From NCBI RefSeq assembly GCF_019061145.1, contig NZ_JAHQZS010000002.1, forward strand, positions 806,001 through 870,000: a stretch of 64,000 nucleotides of DNA, read 5' to 3'. Numbering within the stretch: position 1 is the stretch's first letter; each line of letters starts with the position of its first letter. Made by a program: the position numbers and the translations under genes. The notes below the pieces were generated by a model, which saw nothing but the letters and a program-made list of their open reading frames with translations, was not told the origin of the DNA and searched no databases. Origin of the DNA: Anianabacter salinae (GTDB taxonomy: Bacteria > Pseudomonadota > Alphaproteobacteria > Rhodobacterales > Rhodobacteraceae). Shown piece after piece: positions 16,853 to 26,888 of this stretch.

Positions 16853-17971
16853 TTATTGTGCGAGCCATGCCTGGAACTTGGCGTCCAGATCGTCGCGATA
16901 GTCCGCCCACCACTCGTAGTTGTAGAGGAAGGTGTTCGTCGCGTTCGCCGGATCGGTCGGCATGTGCGGCGCCATCTCGATGCCAAGCTCGGCGTGCTGG
17001 CCGACCATCGGGGCCGACGAAGCACGGGCCGGACCGTACGAGATGTACTTGGACTGGTCCGCAAGGCGCTGGGTGTCGGTCGCGAAACGGACGAAGTCCA
17101 TCACGCGGGCCAGACGATCCTCGGGCAGGCCGGCGGGAATGATCCAGCCGTCAAGGTCGAACACCTGCGCGTCCCAGAGCATCTCGACCGGCTGGTCCTG
17201 CTCGACGATGAGCGAGAACAGGCGGCCGTTGTAGGTGGAGCCCATCACGATCTCGCCGTCGGCAAGAAGCTGGGGCGTGTCGGCGCCTGCCGACCACCAG
17301 ACGGTGTCGTCCTTGATGGTGTCGAGCTTGGCAAGGGCACGATCCTGGCCTTCCGAAGTCTCGAGCACGTCGTAGACGTCTTCCTTGGCGACGCCGTCAC
17401 ACAGCAGCGCCCATTCCATGTTGTTGATCGGGCGCTTCTCAAGCGCGCGCTGGCCCGGGAAGGTCTCGGTGTCGAACAACGCGCAGATGTCGGTCGGCGT
17501 GTTGCCGTTCCACGCCTCGACGTTCGTGCGATAGCCCACGGTGGTCGAGTAGACGATCTGCGGGATGTAGCAATCCGACACGATCAGGTCGCCGAAGTCT
17601 TCCGACGCCGGGGTGCCGTCCGGCGCGGGCGCCAGCATCTCGTCGTGGTCGATTTCCATCGCCAGGCCTTCGTCGCACAGGCGGATGGCATCCGATGCCA
17701 CCACGTCGACGAGATCCCAGGTGACGTTGCCCGCTTCGTTCATCGCACGCAGCTTGGCGACGGCCTCGTTCGAGGACTCGTCCCAGGTCACACTGACGTC
17801 AGGATTCATCTCGAGGTAGGGGACGACATAGGCCATCTGCTGCGAGTTCTGATAGGCGCCGCCCCAGGACACGAGCGTCATGGAATCGGCCATTTCCCCG
17901 TGCGCCGCGGAGTGTGCCATGCCTGCGGCAATGATACCGCTGCTGGCTAGAAGGAGTGTCTTCAGTCTCAT
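16853..17971 (-). CDS. ABC transporter substrate-binding protein, PotD/opine type
   Basis: Periplasmic solute-binding protein of 372 residues with a Sec signal peptide (about 1-21). The mature start DSMTLVSWGGAYQNSQQMAY is typical of the spermidine/putrescine and opine binding-protein group (SBP_bac_8-like). It is encoded second in the operon, after the ATPase and before the DUF1330 and permease genes. Four Cys lie in the mature part and could form disulfides. The ligand is unknown, but a polyamine or small amino compound is most likely from the family. Confidence 0.88.
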   Translation of the reverse strand: MRLKTLLLASSGIIAAGMAHSAAHGEMADSMTLVSWGGAYQNSQQMAYVVPYLEMNPDVSVTWDESSNEAVAKLRAMNEAGNVTWDLVDVVASDAIRLCDEGLAMEIDHDEMLAPAPDGTPASEDFGDLIVSDCYIPQIVYSTTVGYRTNVEAWNGNTPTDICALFDTETFPGQRALEKRPINNMEWALLCDGVAKEDVYDVLETSEGQDRALAKLDTIKDDTVWWSAGADTPQLLADGEIVMGSTYNGRLFSLIVEQDQPVEMLWDAQVFDLDGWIIPAGLPEDRLARVMDFVRFATDTQRLADQSKYISYGPARASSAPMVGQHAELGIEMAPHMPTDPANATNTFLYNYEWWADYRDDLDAKFQAWLAQ

Positions 17972-18053
17972 GATATTCCTCTCCGTTATGGTCCCGATAC
18001 GTTCCTCCCCGCGGGTCCGGGCCGACCCTTGGCGCGGGGATATTGCTTTGTTC

Positions 18054-19154
18054 TTATGCGTCTAGGGCCCGGCAATCCTGCGGACGCCACCCGATGTCGA
18101 TCATCTCGCCCGGCTTCAGCCGGCGCTGATCGGGGGCGTTGCGTGTCTTGATGATGAAATCGTCGCGTCCCGCCACCTTGAGGCGCGTGCGATAGATGTC
18201 ACCCATGTAGATGAACTCCATGACTTCGGCCTTGAGCGTGTGCGCGTCGGGCGAAAGTCGCCCCTTGTCGATCTCGACACGTTCGGGCCGGATCGAGATC
18301 AGGGTGCGATCGCCGACGTTCTTGACGTTGACCGGCACGGTCTCGATGACCTCGCCGTTGTCGAGGCGGACCATCGCGGTGTCGCCCTTCATCTCTTCGA
18401 CCTTGCCGTGCAGCGTGTTGTTCTCGCCGATGAACTGCGCGACGAAGCTGTTCTTTGGCTGCTCGTACAGTGTGTCCGGCGCGTCGAGCTGCTGGATGCG
18501 GCCATCGTCGAACACCGCCACGCGGTCGGACATTGTCAGCGCTTCGGTCTGGTCGTGCGTGACATAGACCGTGGTGATGCCCAACTGGTGCGCCAGGTTG
18601 GTGATCTCGAACTGCATGTGCTCGCGCAGTTGCTTGTCGAGCGCGCCCAGCGGCTCGTCCATCAGCACCAGCTCGGGTTCGAACACCAGAGCGCGCGACA
18701 GGGCGATGCGCTGCTGCTGACCGCCCGAAAGCTGCGCCGGGCGGCGGCCGCCGAAATCGCCCATCTGGACCATGTCGAGCGCGCGCTTGACCTTCTTCTC
18801 CCGCTCGGACTTGCCGATCTTGCGCACTTCCAGTGGGAAGGCGAGGTTTTCGGCCACCGTCATGTGCGGGAACAGGGCGTAGTTCTGGAACACCATGCCG
18901 ATCCCGCGCTTGTGGGGCGGGATGTTGTTGATCGGCTTGCCATCCAGAAGGATGTCGCCGTGGGTCGCGGTCTCGAACCCGGCCAACATCATCAGGCAGG
19001 TCGTCTTGCCCGACCCGGACGGCCCGAGCATCGTCAGGAACTCGCCCTTTGAAATCGAGAGGTTCAGGTCTTTGACGACGAGAGTCTCGCCGTCATACGA
19101 CTTCTGAACGCGATCAAACGCGACGAACGCGCCGCCGTTTTCGCTAGATGCCAC
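18054..19154 (-). CDS. ABC transporter ATP-binding protein, PotA-like
   Basis: A 366-residue ATPase that powers the adjacent permeases. Walker A GPSGSGKTT is at 44-52, the signature LSGGQ at 142-146, Walker B LVLMDEP at 162-168, and the H-loop in YVTHDQTEAL. The C-terminal ~80 residues form a TOBE domain, as in PotA/CysA/MalK-type importers. It is the first gene of the minus-strand operon ATPase, binding protein, DUF1330, permease, permease, so the promoter should lie between 19155 and 19370. Confidence 0.93.
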   Translation of the reverse strand: MASSENGGAFVAFDRVQKSYDGETLVVKDLNLSISKGEFLTMLGPSGSGKTTCLMMLAGFETATHGDILLDGKPINNIPPHKRGIGMVFQNYALFPHMTVAENLAFPLEVRKIGKSEREKKVKRALDMVQMGDFGGRRPAQLSGGQQQRIALSRALVFEPELVLMDEPLGALDKQLREHMQFEITNLAHQLGITTVYVTHDQTEALTMSDRVAVFDDGRIQQLDAPDTLYEQPKNSFVAQFIGENNTLHGKVEEMKGDTAMVRLDNGEVIETVPVNVKNVGDRTLISIRPERVEIDKGRLSPDAHTLKAEVMEFIYMGDIYRTRLKVAGRDDFIIKTRNAPDQRRLKPGEMIDIGWRPQDCRALDA

Positions 19155-19210
19155 GCGTGGCTCCCTGTTTTACCGCAGGCCTTTGGTGGCCTGTCTGAAC
19201 TTCTTCTCTA

Positions 19211-19227
19211 CCCAAACAAAACTTGGG
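19211..19227. promoter_or_regulatory. Small inverted repeat upstream of the PotA-like gene
   Basis: CCCAA (19211-19215) and TTGGG (19223-19227) form an inverted repeat in an otherwise featureless 220-bp gap, 57 bp upstream of the operon's first codon. It could be an operator. No regulator gene is adjacent, so this is tentative. Confidence 0.25.
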
Positions 19228-19374
19228 ATAGAGTGCAACCATGTCGAAGGCTATTCCAGCGAAAGCCGGACAAACGGGTCGAATACGGCGGGATGTGCGG
19301 GAAAAACGACGGCCATCCGCCTGAGCGGCGGTCGAAGTGGTTTTCCCGAATTGCCGCTTTGATCGCCGCGCAGG

Positions 19375-22300
19375 TCAATAATCGCGCTCGAAGAAGATCC
19401 CGAGGCCGGTGCTGCCGTCCGAACCGGCGGTGCCGCGCGCGGTGACGCTGGGCGACACTTCGAGGTTCAGGTTGATCCGGCTGCGGCCTTCGGCATCCAC
19501 CGTCACATCCGAATAGATGTTCTCGGACAGGTAGCGCCCCGCGCGCAGACCCACGGTGCCGTCCTCGCCCTGCGCGATGTCCAGATCGTCGACCCCAAGC
19601 GCCTCGCGCAGGTTGCCGATAAGGCCCTCGCCGCCGCTGCCCGCCAACGTCCGAATCGCCGCCGCCAGTTGAAGCGCCTGCACCGCCGAGATTTCCTCGG
19701 GGTTGCGACCGAACAGGAACAGCGACAGCGCGGTCTCCTGCGGCAGGTCGGGCTGCGAGGTGATCGCGAGGTCCGGCGACGACGCAGGCCCCTCGATGAC
19801 AAAGCGCACCAGGACGTCCTCGGTTCGGGATTCGGCGGCGATGCGCACGAAAGGATCGAAATCCCCCTGCAGCCGCACCAGCGCCTGCGTCAGCAGAAGG
19901 CGGCGGCCCAGGATGTCCAGCCGACCGCGCACGAGCGAGAATTCACCCTCGGTGATGACGTCCGCCGTGGTCCCGCGCAGCCGCAGCGATCCGCCAAGTT
20001 CCGCGTCAAGACCGCGCCCGCGCAAGAATATCCGGTTCGGCGCGTAGATGCGGATGTCGACAGGATAGGCCGCCCCTGCCCCGTTGCCGCCATTGCCGGC
20101 CATGTCGCTGACGATCAGCCCGGCGCGGCGGCGCGAGGCACGCACATCCGCAGGTTCATTGACATGGCGGATGTCCAGCCCCGCGACATCCGGCCCGCCG
20201 CCGCTGGGCACGCGCAGTTCGGTCTGGCCAAGGTTGATCTGACCGCTGATCGCCGCCCCGCCCGTCAGCGGCCCGTCGATCGACAAGCTGCCATCGGCGG
20301 TCGTCTCGTAAAGACCCGGCTCGGTCAGGACCAGCTGGTTCAGCGCAAGCGACAGATCGGCACTATAGCCGCCGCTCAGCGTGACAGGGCCCGTCAGGCG
20401 CAGCGTGCCGCCGGTCGACAGCCCGCCGGTGATATCGAGGTTGGCACGCCCGCGCCCCAGCGACACGTCGGCGCCGATGCCGGTCAGCGACAGCCCCAGC
20501 GACGGCAGCACCAGACCGGCGCCGTTGCTGGTGATCCGCCCTGACAGGAAATTCACGGCAAGTGGGCCATTCAGCCCCAGATCGAACCGCGCCGTCCCGC
20601 TCAGCAGGCGCGGCGCGATGAAGGTGTTGGCCAGCGCCAGAGGCGCGGTGCCCCGGAGGTTCAGGTCCGCAGTGCCGAAATCTGGCGCCAACGTGCCGCC
20701 GACGGTCGCGGTGACGCCGCCGGGGCCGGTGCCCTGAGCGGAAACCTCGAAGCTGCCGTTCGTGGCGCGGGTCACGGTGCCGTCCACCGACAAGGGGCCG
20801 TTGAACCCGGGCGCGACCAGTCCAAGGTTTGCCAGCCGCGTGTCGAAGCGCACCAGCGCGGTGTCCGCTGCCACCTCGCCCGAGACGGTGGCGGTCAGTT
20901 GCGGGGTCTGGATGCGGCTGTCTTCGATGCGCAGCGTTCCATCAGGGGCACGCTCGACGGTCAGGTTCAGGTCGGCGCGGCCCGCAAGGATACGGTCGGC
21001 CACGTCGATGCCGACGCCAAGGTCGCGGCCCGACCCCTGCGCCGCCAGTGCAAGCGCGCCGGTGTCCGGGTTGAACTTCGCGCTCGCCTCCAGCGACACG
21101 CGGCCCGCAAGGTCTTGCCCGGCCAGCTCTGCGTAGGCCGACAGGTCCTCTGCCGAAAACTGCCCCTTTGCGTCCACGACGCCAAGCCCGGTGTCGTAGT
21201 CGAATGGCGCCGCCGCCTCGAGGTCCAGCGCCAGCGCGCCCGGCCCCGATCCGGTGATCTGCGCCGCGATGCGCCCGTCGTCCAGCGCCAGATCGGTGCG
21301 CAGCTGCGCTTGCCCCGAAAGCTCGGGGCGGATGCGCGACAGGTCGGGCAGGATCAGCGTCAGGTCGGCCTGCCCGCTGTCGGTGCCAAAGGCGCCGTCA
21401 CCGCGGATCGTCACGCCGCGTCCGTCCAGCGACAGCGTATCAAACCGCAGCCCGGTCTCGTCGCGCGCGACGTTCACCTCGATCTCGGTTTCGCCGCCGA
21501 TCAGTCCATCAAGCTCGGGGATCGCCAACGTCAGATCGCGGGTCATTCCCTGGATGCCCAGATCGAACCCGCCCGCCAGCGGCGACACGGTCCCGTCAAG
21601 GCCAAGGTTCGCGCCGCCGCCAATCTCGCGCCCCGCCAACCCCGAGAACCGCGACAGATCATCGGCGGACAGCTGCAGATCGAGAGCCGAGGCAAACGGC
21701 GCATCCTCGTTCTCGCCGGTCAGTCGCAGATCGCCTTGCAGGCGGTAGTCGGAGCCGCTGATGTCAATGTCCTGAAGCCGCAGCGGCGCTGCATCCGACC
21801 ACTGAACACGGGCCGAGCCGCCCAACGCATCCCCAAGCGCCCGCGCAAGCGCAGGGACCGCCGCATCAAGGCCGGTTCCGTCCAGCCGCACGGTGCCGCG
21901 CAGCGCGGACACCGCATCACCGCTGCGCTCGATCGTGCCCAGCCCAACGATGGAAAGCCGCTCGGCGGAAAACTCGGGGCGCATCAGCCGCCGCGCCGCG
22001 ATCCGTGCCGCCCATCGGTCGCCCCGCGCCGCGTCATAGCTGATCGACAGGTCGGCCTCGCCGAGTTCGGTATCGCCGCCCGCCACCGGCAGGGTCACGC
22101 GGCCATCCGTCTCGATCCGCCCGCTGATGTCGACAAGGCTCGGCCAGCCGTCAGGTGCAAGCTCAAGCTGCCCTGTCAGCCGGGTCGCGCCGGTCTCCAG
22201 CTGCAGTTGGCGCAGGCCGGTGCTGCCGTCGCTGCCTTGCGTCACGATGGCCGACAGGGCCACCGCTTCGCCAAGAAACTCGTGGTATTGCGGGGCGGTC

Positions 22301-23133
22301 AGGGGCCGCAGATCACCGCGAATGTCGACCGAGGTTTCCGCCGCGCCCTCGCCCGCCGCGTCGCGCGTCACGGTTCCGGTCACGCGCGGCGTGCCTTCGG
22401 TCGCCAGCATGATCTCGGCGGTGAAATCGCTGACCGGATCGTCGCCCTCGATGGTCAGCGACAGCGGCGGCGCGCCGGGGATCTGCAACAGCCGCGCGGC
22501 GATGCCGCCTGCGCCCTCCTCCAGCGACAGATCAAGCGCCAGCCGCCCGGTCTCGTTGGCATAGCTGGCATCCAGGACGAACCGGCCTTCGGCGTCCCCG
22601 ATGCGGTCGATGGACAGCGCGGCCTCGCCCTCGCCCCCGGCAAGCTGCGCCGATCCCTCGACGGCCAGTGCAACCGGCTCGCCAAGGAACGCCTCCCCCA
22701 GCTCGATCCTCGGAATGGAAAGCTGGTCGATATCCACGGACACGGGCAGTTCGGGCAGGGAAAAGCCGGGCGCAGCAGCGGACGGCACGGCGGCTTCCGT
22801 CACCGGCGGGCGCAGCACCTCGATCCGGTCGGCGGTCAACTCGCGCACCTCGATCCGGCCCGCCAGCACTGCCGAGCGGTTCCAGTCCAGCACCGCGTTC
22901 TCGACGGTCAGCCAGATGCCCTCGCCGTCCGAGATCGTCAGCCGCTCGACCGTCGCGCGCGAACTCAGCGCACCGCGGAACCCGATGATGTTCACATCGC
23001 GCCCGGCGCTCGACAGTGCATCCTCGAGGAAGCCCTCAAGCAGCCCGCGCCCGCCGTCGTCGCCGTCATCCTGCGCAAAGGACGGGCCGGTCGCCAGCAC
23101 ACCGGCAACGGCAAGAGCCGCGCACCACCGCAT
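19375..23133 (-). CDS. tamB: Translocation and assembly module protein TamB
   Basis: A long envelope protein of 1252 residues with an N-terminal signal/anchor (about 1-20). The body is a repetitive beta-rich region of Asp/Leu/Gly strands, consistent with the elongated AsmA/TamB-like groove. The C-terminal ~300 residues match the TamB (DUF490) domain and include PQETALSLFLFGR. It spans the periplasm and works with the TamA barrel in outer-membrane protein insertion and lipid transport. Its ATG overlaps the tamA stop by 3 bp (ATGA-type), so both are made together. Confidence 0.93.
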   Translation of the reverse strand: MRWCAALAVAGVLATGPSFAQDDGDDGGRGLLEGFLEDALSSAGRDVNIIGFRGALSSRATVERLTISDGEGIWLTVENAVLDWNRSAVLAGRIEVRELTADRIEVLRPPVTEAAVPSAAAPGFSLPELPVSVDIDQLSIPRIELGEAFLGEPVALAVEGSAQLAGGEGEAALSIDRIGDAEGRFVLDASYANETGRLALDLSLEEGAGGIAARLLQIPGAPPLSLTIEGDDPVSDFTAEIMLATEGTPRVTGTVTRDAAGEGAAETSVDIRGDLRPLTAPQYHEFLGEAVALSAIVTQGSDGSTGLRQLQLETGATRLTGQLELAPDGWPSLVDISGRIETDGRVTLPVAGGDTELGEADLSISYDAARGDRWAARIAARRLMRPEFSAERLSIVGLGTIERSGDAVSALRGTVRLDGTGLDAAVPALARALGDALGGSARVQWSDAAPLRLQDIDISGSDYRLQGDLRLTGENEDAPFASALDLQLSADDLSRFSGLAGREIGGGANLGLDGTVSPLAGGFDLGIQGMTRDLTLAIPELDGLIGGETEIEVNVARDETGLRFDTLSLDGRGVTIRGDGAFGTDSGQADLTLILPDLSRIRPELSGQAQLRTDLALDDGRIAAQITGSGPGALALDLEAAAPFDYDTGLGVVDAKGQFSAEDLSAYAELAGQDLAGRVSLEASAKFNPDTGALALAAQGSGRDLGVGIDVADRILAGRADLNLTVERAPDGTLRIEDSRIQTPQLTATVSGEVAADTALVRFDTRLANLGLVAPGFNGPLSVDGTVTRATNGSFEVSAQGTGPGGVTATVGGTLAPDFGTADLNLRGTAPLALANTFIAPRLLSGTARFDLGLNGPLAVNFLSGRITSNGAGLVLPSLGLSLTGIGADVSLGRGRANLDITGGLSTGGTLRLTGPVTLSGGYSADLSLALNQLVLTEPGLYETTADGSLSIDGPLTGGAAISGQINLGQTELRVPSGGGPDVAGLDIRHVNEPADVRASRRRAGLIVSDMAGNGGNGAGAAYPVDIRIYAPNRIFLRGRGLDAELGGSLRLRGTTADVITEGEFSLVRGRLDILGRRLLLTQALVRLQGDFDPFVRIAAESRTEDVLVRFVIEGPASSPDLAITSQPDLPQETALSLFLFGRNPEEISAVQALQLAAAIRTLAGSGGEGLIGNLREALGVDDLDIAQGEDGTVGLRAGRYLSENIYSDVTVDAEGRSRINLNLEVSPSVTARGTAGSDGSTGLGIFFERDY

Positions 23134-24935
23134 CAGAACGCCTGCCCGATGCCGATGTAGAACTGAAGCCCCTGCCCCGTGTTGCCCGAGATCGGCGTCG
23201 CCACGTCGAACCGGATCGGCCCCACGGGCGTGGTGTACCGGATGCCCAGCCCCGCGCCCGCGTGACTACCCGACGCGCCCGAGAACCCGCTGGAGGCGGT
23301 GAGGAACCCGTAATCGACAAAGCCGACGGCCTGGAAGTTGTCCGTCACCGACTGGCGCACTTCCAGCGACGCCGCCGCGAAACTTTGCCCGCCCCCGGTC
23401 TGGCCATTGGCATAGGTGGCGAACAGCGACTGGTAGGGCTGGCCACGCACGGTGCCGCCGCCGCCCGAATAGAACAGGTAGTCGGGATAGGTCGCCTGCG
23501 GCGCAGGGCCATAGACTGTGCCGAACTGCAACCGCCCCGCCACCACCGTGCTGCCGCCCAGCGCCCGGTAAGCCCGCGCATCGCCATAGGCGCGCACCCC
23601 GCTGGCGGACGCGCCCAGCCCGAGGAACGGTGTCACTTCCGCCTGCGCATAAAAGCCGCTCGTGGGATCAAGCGCATCGTCGCGGCTGTCATAGGTGATC
23701 GTCGCGGGCAGGTTCACCAGGTTGAAGGTCTGCGTGCCAGAGGGTGTGGTCGCCTGCGACCACAGGTAGGTCAGCGCCACCTCGGACGTCAGCCGGTCCG
23801 ACAGGCGCCGGTTCACACCGAAGCCAAGCTCGACCCGGTCGGTCGAGAAGGTCGGCTCATTGCGGCGCTCGGCCTCGGCCATCACGAAACCGCCGGTGTC
23901 GGTGCCATAGATCGCCGGAATGTCCAGCCGCGTGGTCAGGCTGTAGTCGACACCGCTGCGTGCGCCGCCAAGATCGCCGACCTCGGCCTCGGCGCGGAAC
24001 CGCTCTGCCCCGCCGAACAGGTTGCGGTGCAGCCAGAACGCCGACACCGTGACCCCCTCGGCAGAAGCGACCTCTGCCCCAAAGCCGAAGCGGCGCGGTT
24101 TCTCGTCGACCAGCCGCAGCACCGGATCCATGACGGCATCCTGGGGAGGTGCATCCGGCTCGGTGATCGTGACAGAGGCAAAGGCGCCGGTGCGGCGCAA
24201 ACGGCGCTCTGCCTCGGCAATGATCTCGGGCGAATAGGTCAGCCCTTCGGGATTGCCCGCGATGCGGCGGATGGCGCTTTCGCGCACCATCGACGGCGTG
24301 GCGATCCGGTAGCGGCCAAAGGTGATGCGCGGCCCCGGATCGATGCCCACCGCCACGTCGAGCGTATCGCTGGCATGGTCGGCCACGATGTCCTGTCCGG
24401 CGGGCGCGGCATAGGCGTGACCGACCGTGCGCCACCCTGTCACGACCGCGTCGAGGCCGTCGCGCACATCGGTCGCGCGCGCAGGCGCGCCGCCCTGCGG
24501 CACGGCTTTGGTGGTGCCAGGGTGGATCGGCCCGATCCGCACGTCGCCAAAACGGTAGAGAGGGCCGGGATCGACGACGATCCGCACCCGCTGGATGGAG
24601 GCAGGCGTGTCGAGCAGCGGGATATCCGCAGCCTCACGCCCGTCGATCAGGATGTTGACCGTGCCGCCATAGCGCCCTTCGGCATAAAGAACCCGGGTCA
24701 GGGCGGCATAGTCCGACAACGCGGCGCCCAGAATTTCGTCTCCGCTGGCGTCCGGCGTGTCGCGGATCAGCGCCGCGACGCTCGATGTTGCGCCAAGCGC
24801 TTCACGCAGGTCCGGCACGGCAGAGGGCACGACAAACGTCACCCGGTCGGCCGCCACCGACGGCACGGCGACGGTCACGGCCATGACCCCGGCAAACAGG
24901 TATGACAGGTGGTGCGTGGTCAGTTTGAACATCAT
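23133..24935 (-). CDS. tamA: Outer-membrane barrel protein TamA
   Basis: An Omp85-family protein of 600 residues with a signal peptide ending near residue 29 (VAA). POTRA-like repeats occupy roughly 30-270, and a C-terminal barrel ends in YIGIGQAF. The barrel contains the family motif GGGTVRGQPYQS. The partner gene tamB overlaps directly downstream, which separates it from BamA. Two adjacent ATGs could start it (24935 or 24932). It is divergent from the asparagine-synthetase-like gene, with a 249-bp gap that shows no other gene. Confidence 0.92.
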   Translation of the reverse strand: MMFKLTTHHLSYLFAGVMAVTVAVPSVAADRVTFVVPSAVPDLREALGATSSVAALIRDTPDASGDEILGAALSDYAALTRVLYAEGRYGGTVNILIDGREAADIPLLDTPASIQRVRIVVDPGPLYRFGDVRIGPIHPGTTKAVPQGGAPARATDVRDGLDAVVTGWRTVGHAYAAPAGQDIVADHASDTLDVAVGIDPGPRITFGRYRIATPSMVRESAIRRIAGNPEGLTYSPEIIAEAERRLRRTGAFASVTITEPDAPPQDAVMDPVLRLVDEKPRRFGFGAEVASAEGVTVSAFWLHRNLFGGAERFRAEAEVGDLGGARSGVDYSLTTRLDIPAIYGTDTGGFVMAEAERRNEPTFSTDRVELGFGVNRRLSDRLTSEVALTYLWSQATTPSGTQTFNLVNLPATITYDSRDDALDPTSGFYAQAEVTPFLGLGASASGVRAYGDARAYRALGGSTVVAGRLQFGTVYGPAPQATYPDYLFYSGGGGTVRGQPYQSLFATYANGQTGGGQSFAAASLEVRQSVTDNFQAVGFVDYGFLTASSGFSGASGSHAGAGLGIRYTTPVGPIRFDVATPISGNTGQGLQFYIGIGQAF

Positions 24936-25184
24936 TGCCCTCTGCGCCTCCCTACCAGATCATGCGGGGGAAGGCACAAGCCAACACAATCACTTTTGTG
25001 ACACGAAACGGGCAGGTCTCTGCCGTCCAGCCCTGCGGGGCGATGATGCATGAGGCGGAATTCCGTTCGCGCGGACGTGGCTGCTGGGGGAACGTCGCAA
25101 AGTGGCCGCCGGTTCCTGCCTCTTGCGCGAGACACAGCAACCGGCGACATCGGCACCGACGCCGCAACCACAGGACGTGCCGCC

Positions 25185-26888
25185 ATGCGATTCGACCCGA
25201 TCGACGGCCCGCCCGCCTTTTTGGTGCTGACCGGCGCCCTTGCGCTGGACGCGGCGGCGCGCGGCGGCGCGGCGCCCGACCTGTCAGCGCCGGGCCTTGC
25301 GGTATGGCTGGGCGCGAAGATGGCCGCGCGCGGGCATGTCTCGGCGGCGCACCTGCCGCGCGGCGAGGACGTTGTGGCAGGCGTCGTGCTGGGCCGGTTC
25401 TTCGACGGCGGCCTTTGGCCCGGCCCCGGAACGGCGGCGAAGCGCCTGTGCCGCCATTTCGACCCGGCACGGGGCGTGCCGCGCACCCTGTGCGGCGAGT
25501 TCGCCTTTGTCCACTGGGACAGCGCGCGCGGATCTCTGACCCTTGGCACGGATCAGGCGGGCACGCGCTGCGTGTTCTACACCGACACCGGCAAGGGCAT
25601 CGCGGCGGCCAGCGACATCGAGAGCCTTCGGGCCTGGTGCCCGGACCCCGAGCGCATCGACCAGCTTGCGCTGGCGGACTACCTGACAGGATCGATGGAG
25701 CACGGCGAGCATCGCACGCTGGTCGCGGGCATCCGCCGCGTGCCCGCCGCCCATTGCGCCACCGTGCGGGGCGAGACGATCACCGTCTCGCGCTACTGGG
25801 ACCCCAGGGATGCGCCGCAGATCACACTCGGCTCGGACGGCACCTGCATCGAGATGGGCCGCGCGCTGCTGGCGGACAGCATGCGCGACCGGATGGCGTC
25901 GCCCGGACCCTTCGGAGTGCACCTGTCGGGCGGCTACGATTCCTCGGTGGTCGCCGGTCTTCTGGCGCAGGATTGCCGCGCGCGCGGCCTGCCCCCGCCG
26001 CCCGCCTTCGCCTGGCACGCCGATCCGGGGACCGAGGCGGCGCTGCATCCCGACACTCTCAAGATCGACGCGGTGCGCCGCGCGACCGGGCTGGACCTGA
26101 CGTTCTGCCCGGGCGGCCCGGCGTCCTTCGAGGCGTTCCTTGCCGTCGATCCGGCGCGCTTTCCGCTCTGCCTCGACTACGAGGCCGAACGGCCGGTGCT
26201 GGATGCGGCACGCGGCAAAGACATCGCGACGATCTTCTCAGGCTGGGGCGGCGATCAGGCCCTGTCGTTCTCGGGCCGGGCCTCGCCGCCGCCCTCGGCG
26301 CTGCGCCGGGGCGCCTCTCACGTCTTGCGCCACTGGCTGCGCGGGCAACCCGTAACCAACCCGTATTTCCGGCCCGCGCCGCCGCGACAGACACGCCTCG
26401 CCACCTTGAAGGACGCGCTGGGGCGCCGCACGACCCGGCAAGTTGTGATCGACAATCTCACCAACGGCTTCCTGCCCCGGCGGATGACGACATGGTGCGT
26501 CGCGGGCGCAGCAGCCGGGCTGCAATACAGCTATCCCCTGTGCGATCCCCGCCTTCTCGACTTCGCGATGGGCGTGCCGGACAGGCTGTACCGCGCGGGC
26601 GGAACGCCGCGCCAGTTGATGCGCGATCTCATCAAGGGCACCGTCCCGCCCGAGGTGCTGGACCATCCCGCCAAGGTCGAGGTGTCGCGCCTTGACCGGC
26701 ACGGCGATCTGGTCACGGCGCGGTCGCGCCTGATCGCGGGGCACATCGACTCGGGTCGCATCGACCAGGCCCGCGCCCGTGACTTGGACATCGACCGCCT
26801 GCGCCATGATCTCGCCCGCGCCGAGGCGGGAGACAAGGTGCCCTGGGGCAAGATCATGAACGCGGCGGCCTACCTGCTGACGCCTTAG
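25185..26888 (+). CDS. Asparagine-synthetase-like protein, glutaminase Cys absent
   Basis: A 567-residue protein of the class B asparagine synthetase fold. The C-terminal synthetase domain has the ATP pyrophosphatase motif SGGYDSS (248-254), SGWGGDQ (352-358), and a late YSYPLCDPRLLDF segment. The N-terminal half resembles the GATase_7 fold (GTDQAGTRCVFYT at 121-133) but does not start with the catalytic Met-Cys, so glutamine hydrolysis is not expected. This pattern occurs in lasso-peptide cyclases and amide-forming tailoring enzymes. No precursor peptide or lasso leader protease is visible nearby. The start at 25185 is chosen by homology. An in-frame upstream extension of 45 codons looks non-coding. 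Confidence 0.75.
   Translation: MRFDPIDGPPAFLVLTGALALDAAARGGAAPDLSAPGLAVWLGAKMAARGHVSAAHLPRGEDVVAGVVLGRFFDGGLWPGPGTAAKRLCRHFDPARGVPRTLCGEFAFVHWDSARGSLTLGTDQAGTRCVFYTDTGKGIAAASDIESLRAWCPDPERIDQLALADYLTGSMEHGEHRTLVAGIRRVPAAHCATVRGETITVSRYWDPRDAPQITLGSDGTCIEMGRALLADSMRDRMASPGPFGVHLSGGYDSSVVAGLLAQDCRARGLPPPPAFAWHADPGTEAALHPDTLKIDAVRRATGLDLTFCPGGPASFEAFLAVDPARFPLCLDYEAERPVLDAARGKDIATIFSGWGGDQALSFSGRASPPPSALRRGASHVLRHWLRGQPVTNPYFRPAPPRQTRLATLKDALGRRTTRQVVIDNLTNGFLPRRMTTWCVAGAAAGLQYSYPLCDPRLLDFAMGVPDRLYRAGGTPRQLMRDLIKGTVPPEVLDHPAKVEVSRLDRHGDLVTARSRLIAGHIDSGRIDQARARDLDIDRLRHDLARAEAGDKVPWGKIMNAAAYLLTP

Noticed and set aside
14360-17950. A 1196-codon open frame on the plus strand
   Set aside because: It lies antisense to the whole Pot-type transporter operon. 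Its composition is rich in Arg, His and Gln, as expected from the GC-rich complementary strand, and it shows no domain.
19317-19331. Hairpin CCGCC-N5-GGCGG as the tamB terminator
   Set aside because: It lies upstream of tamA/tamB relative to the Pot operon and about 45 bp past the tamB stop, but the stem is only 5 bp and the T-run is 10 bp away, so evidence is too weak to list.
20899-23160. A 753-codon plus-strand open frame
   Set aside because: Antisense shadow of tamB; no start context and no recognisable motif.
23016-24905. Long plus-strand frame opposite tamA (about 630 codons)
   Set aside because: Complete overlap with a confidently identified gene on the other strand, and Arg-rich shadow composition.
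24936-25184. Lasso-type precursor peptide upstream of the asparagine-synthetase-like gene
   Set aside because: Short frames in this gap lack the leader pattern (conserved Thr near the cleavage site, then a Gly-start core with Asp or Glu at 7-9).
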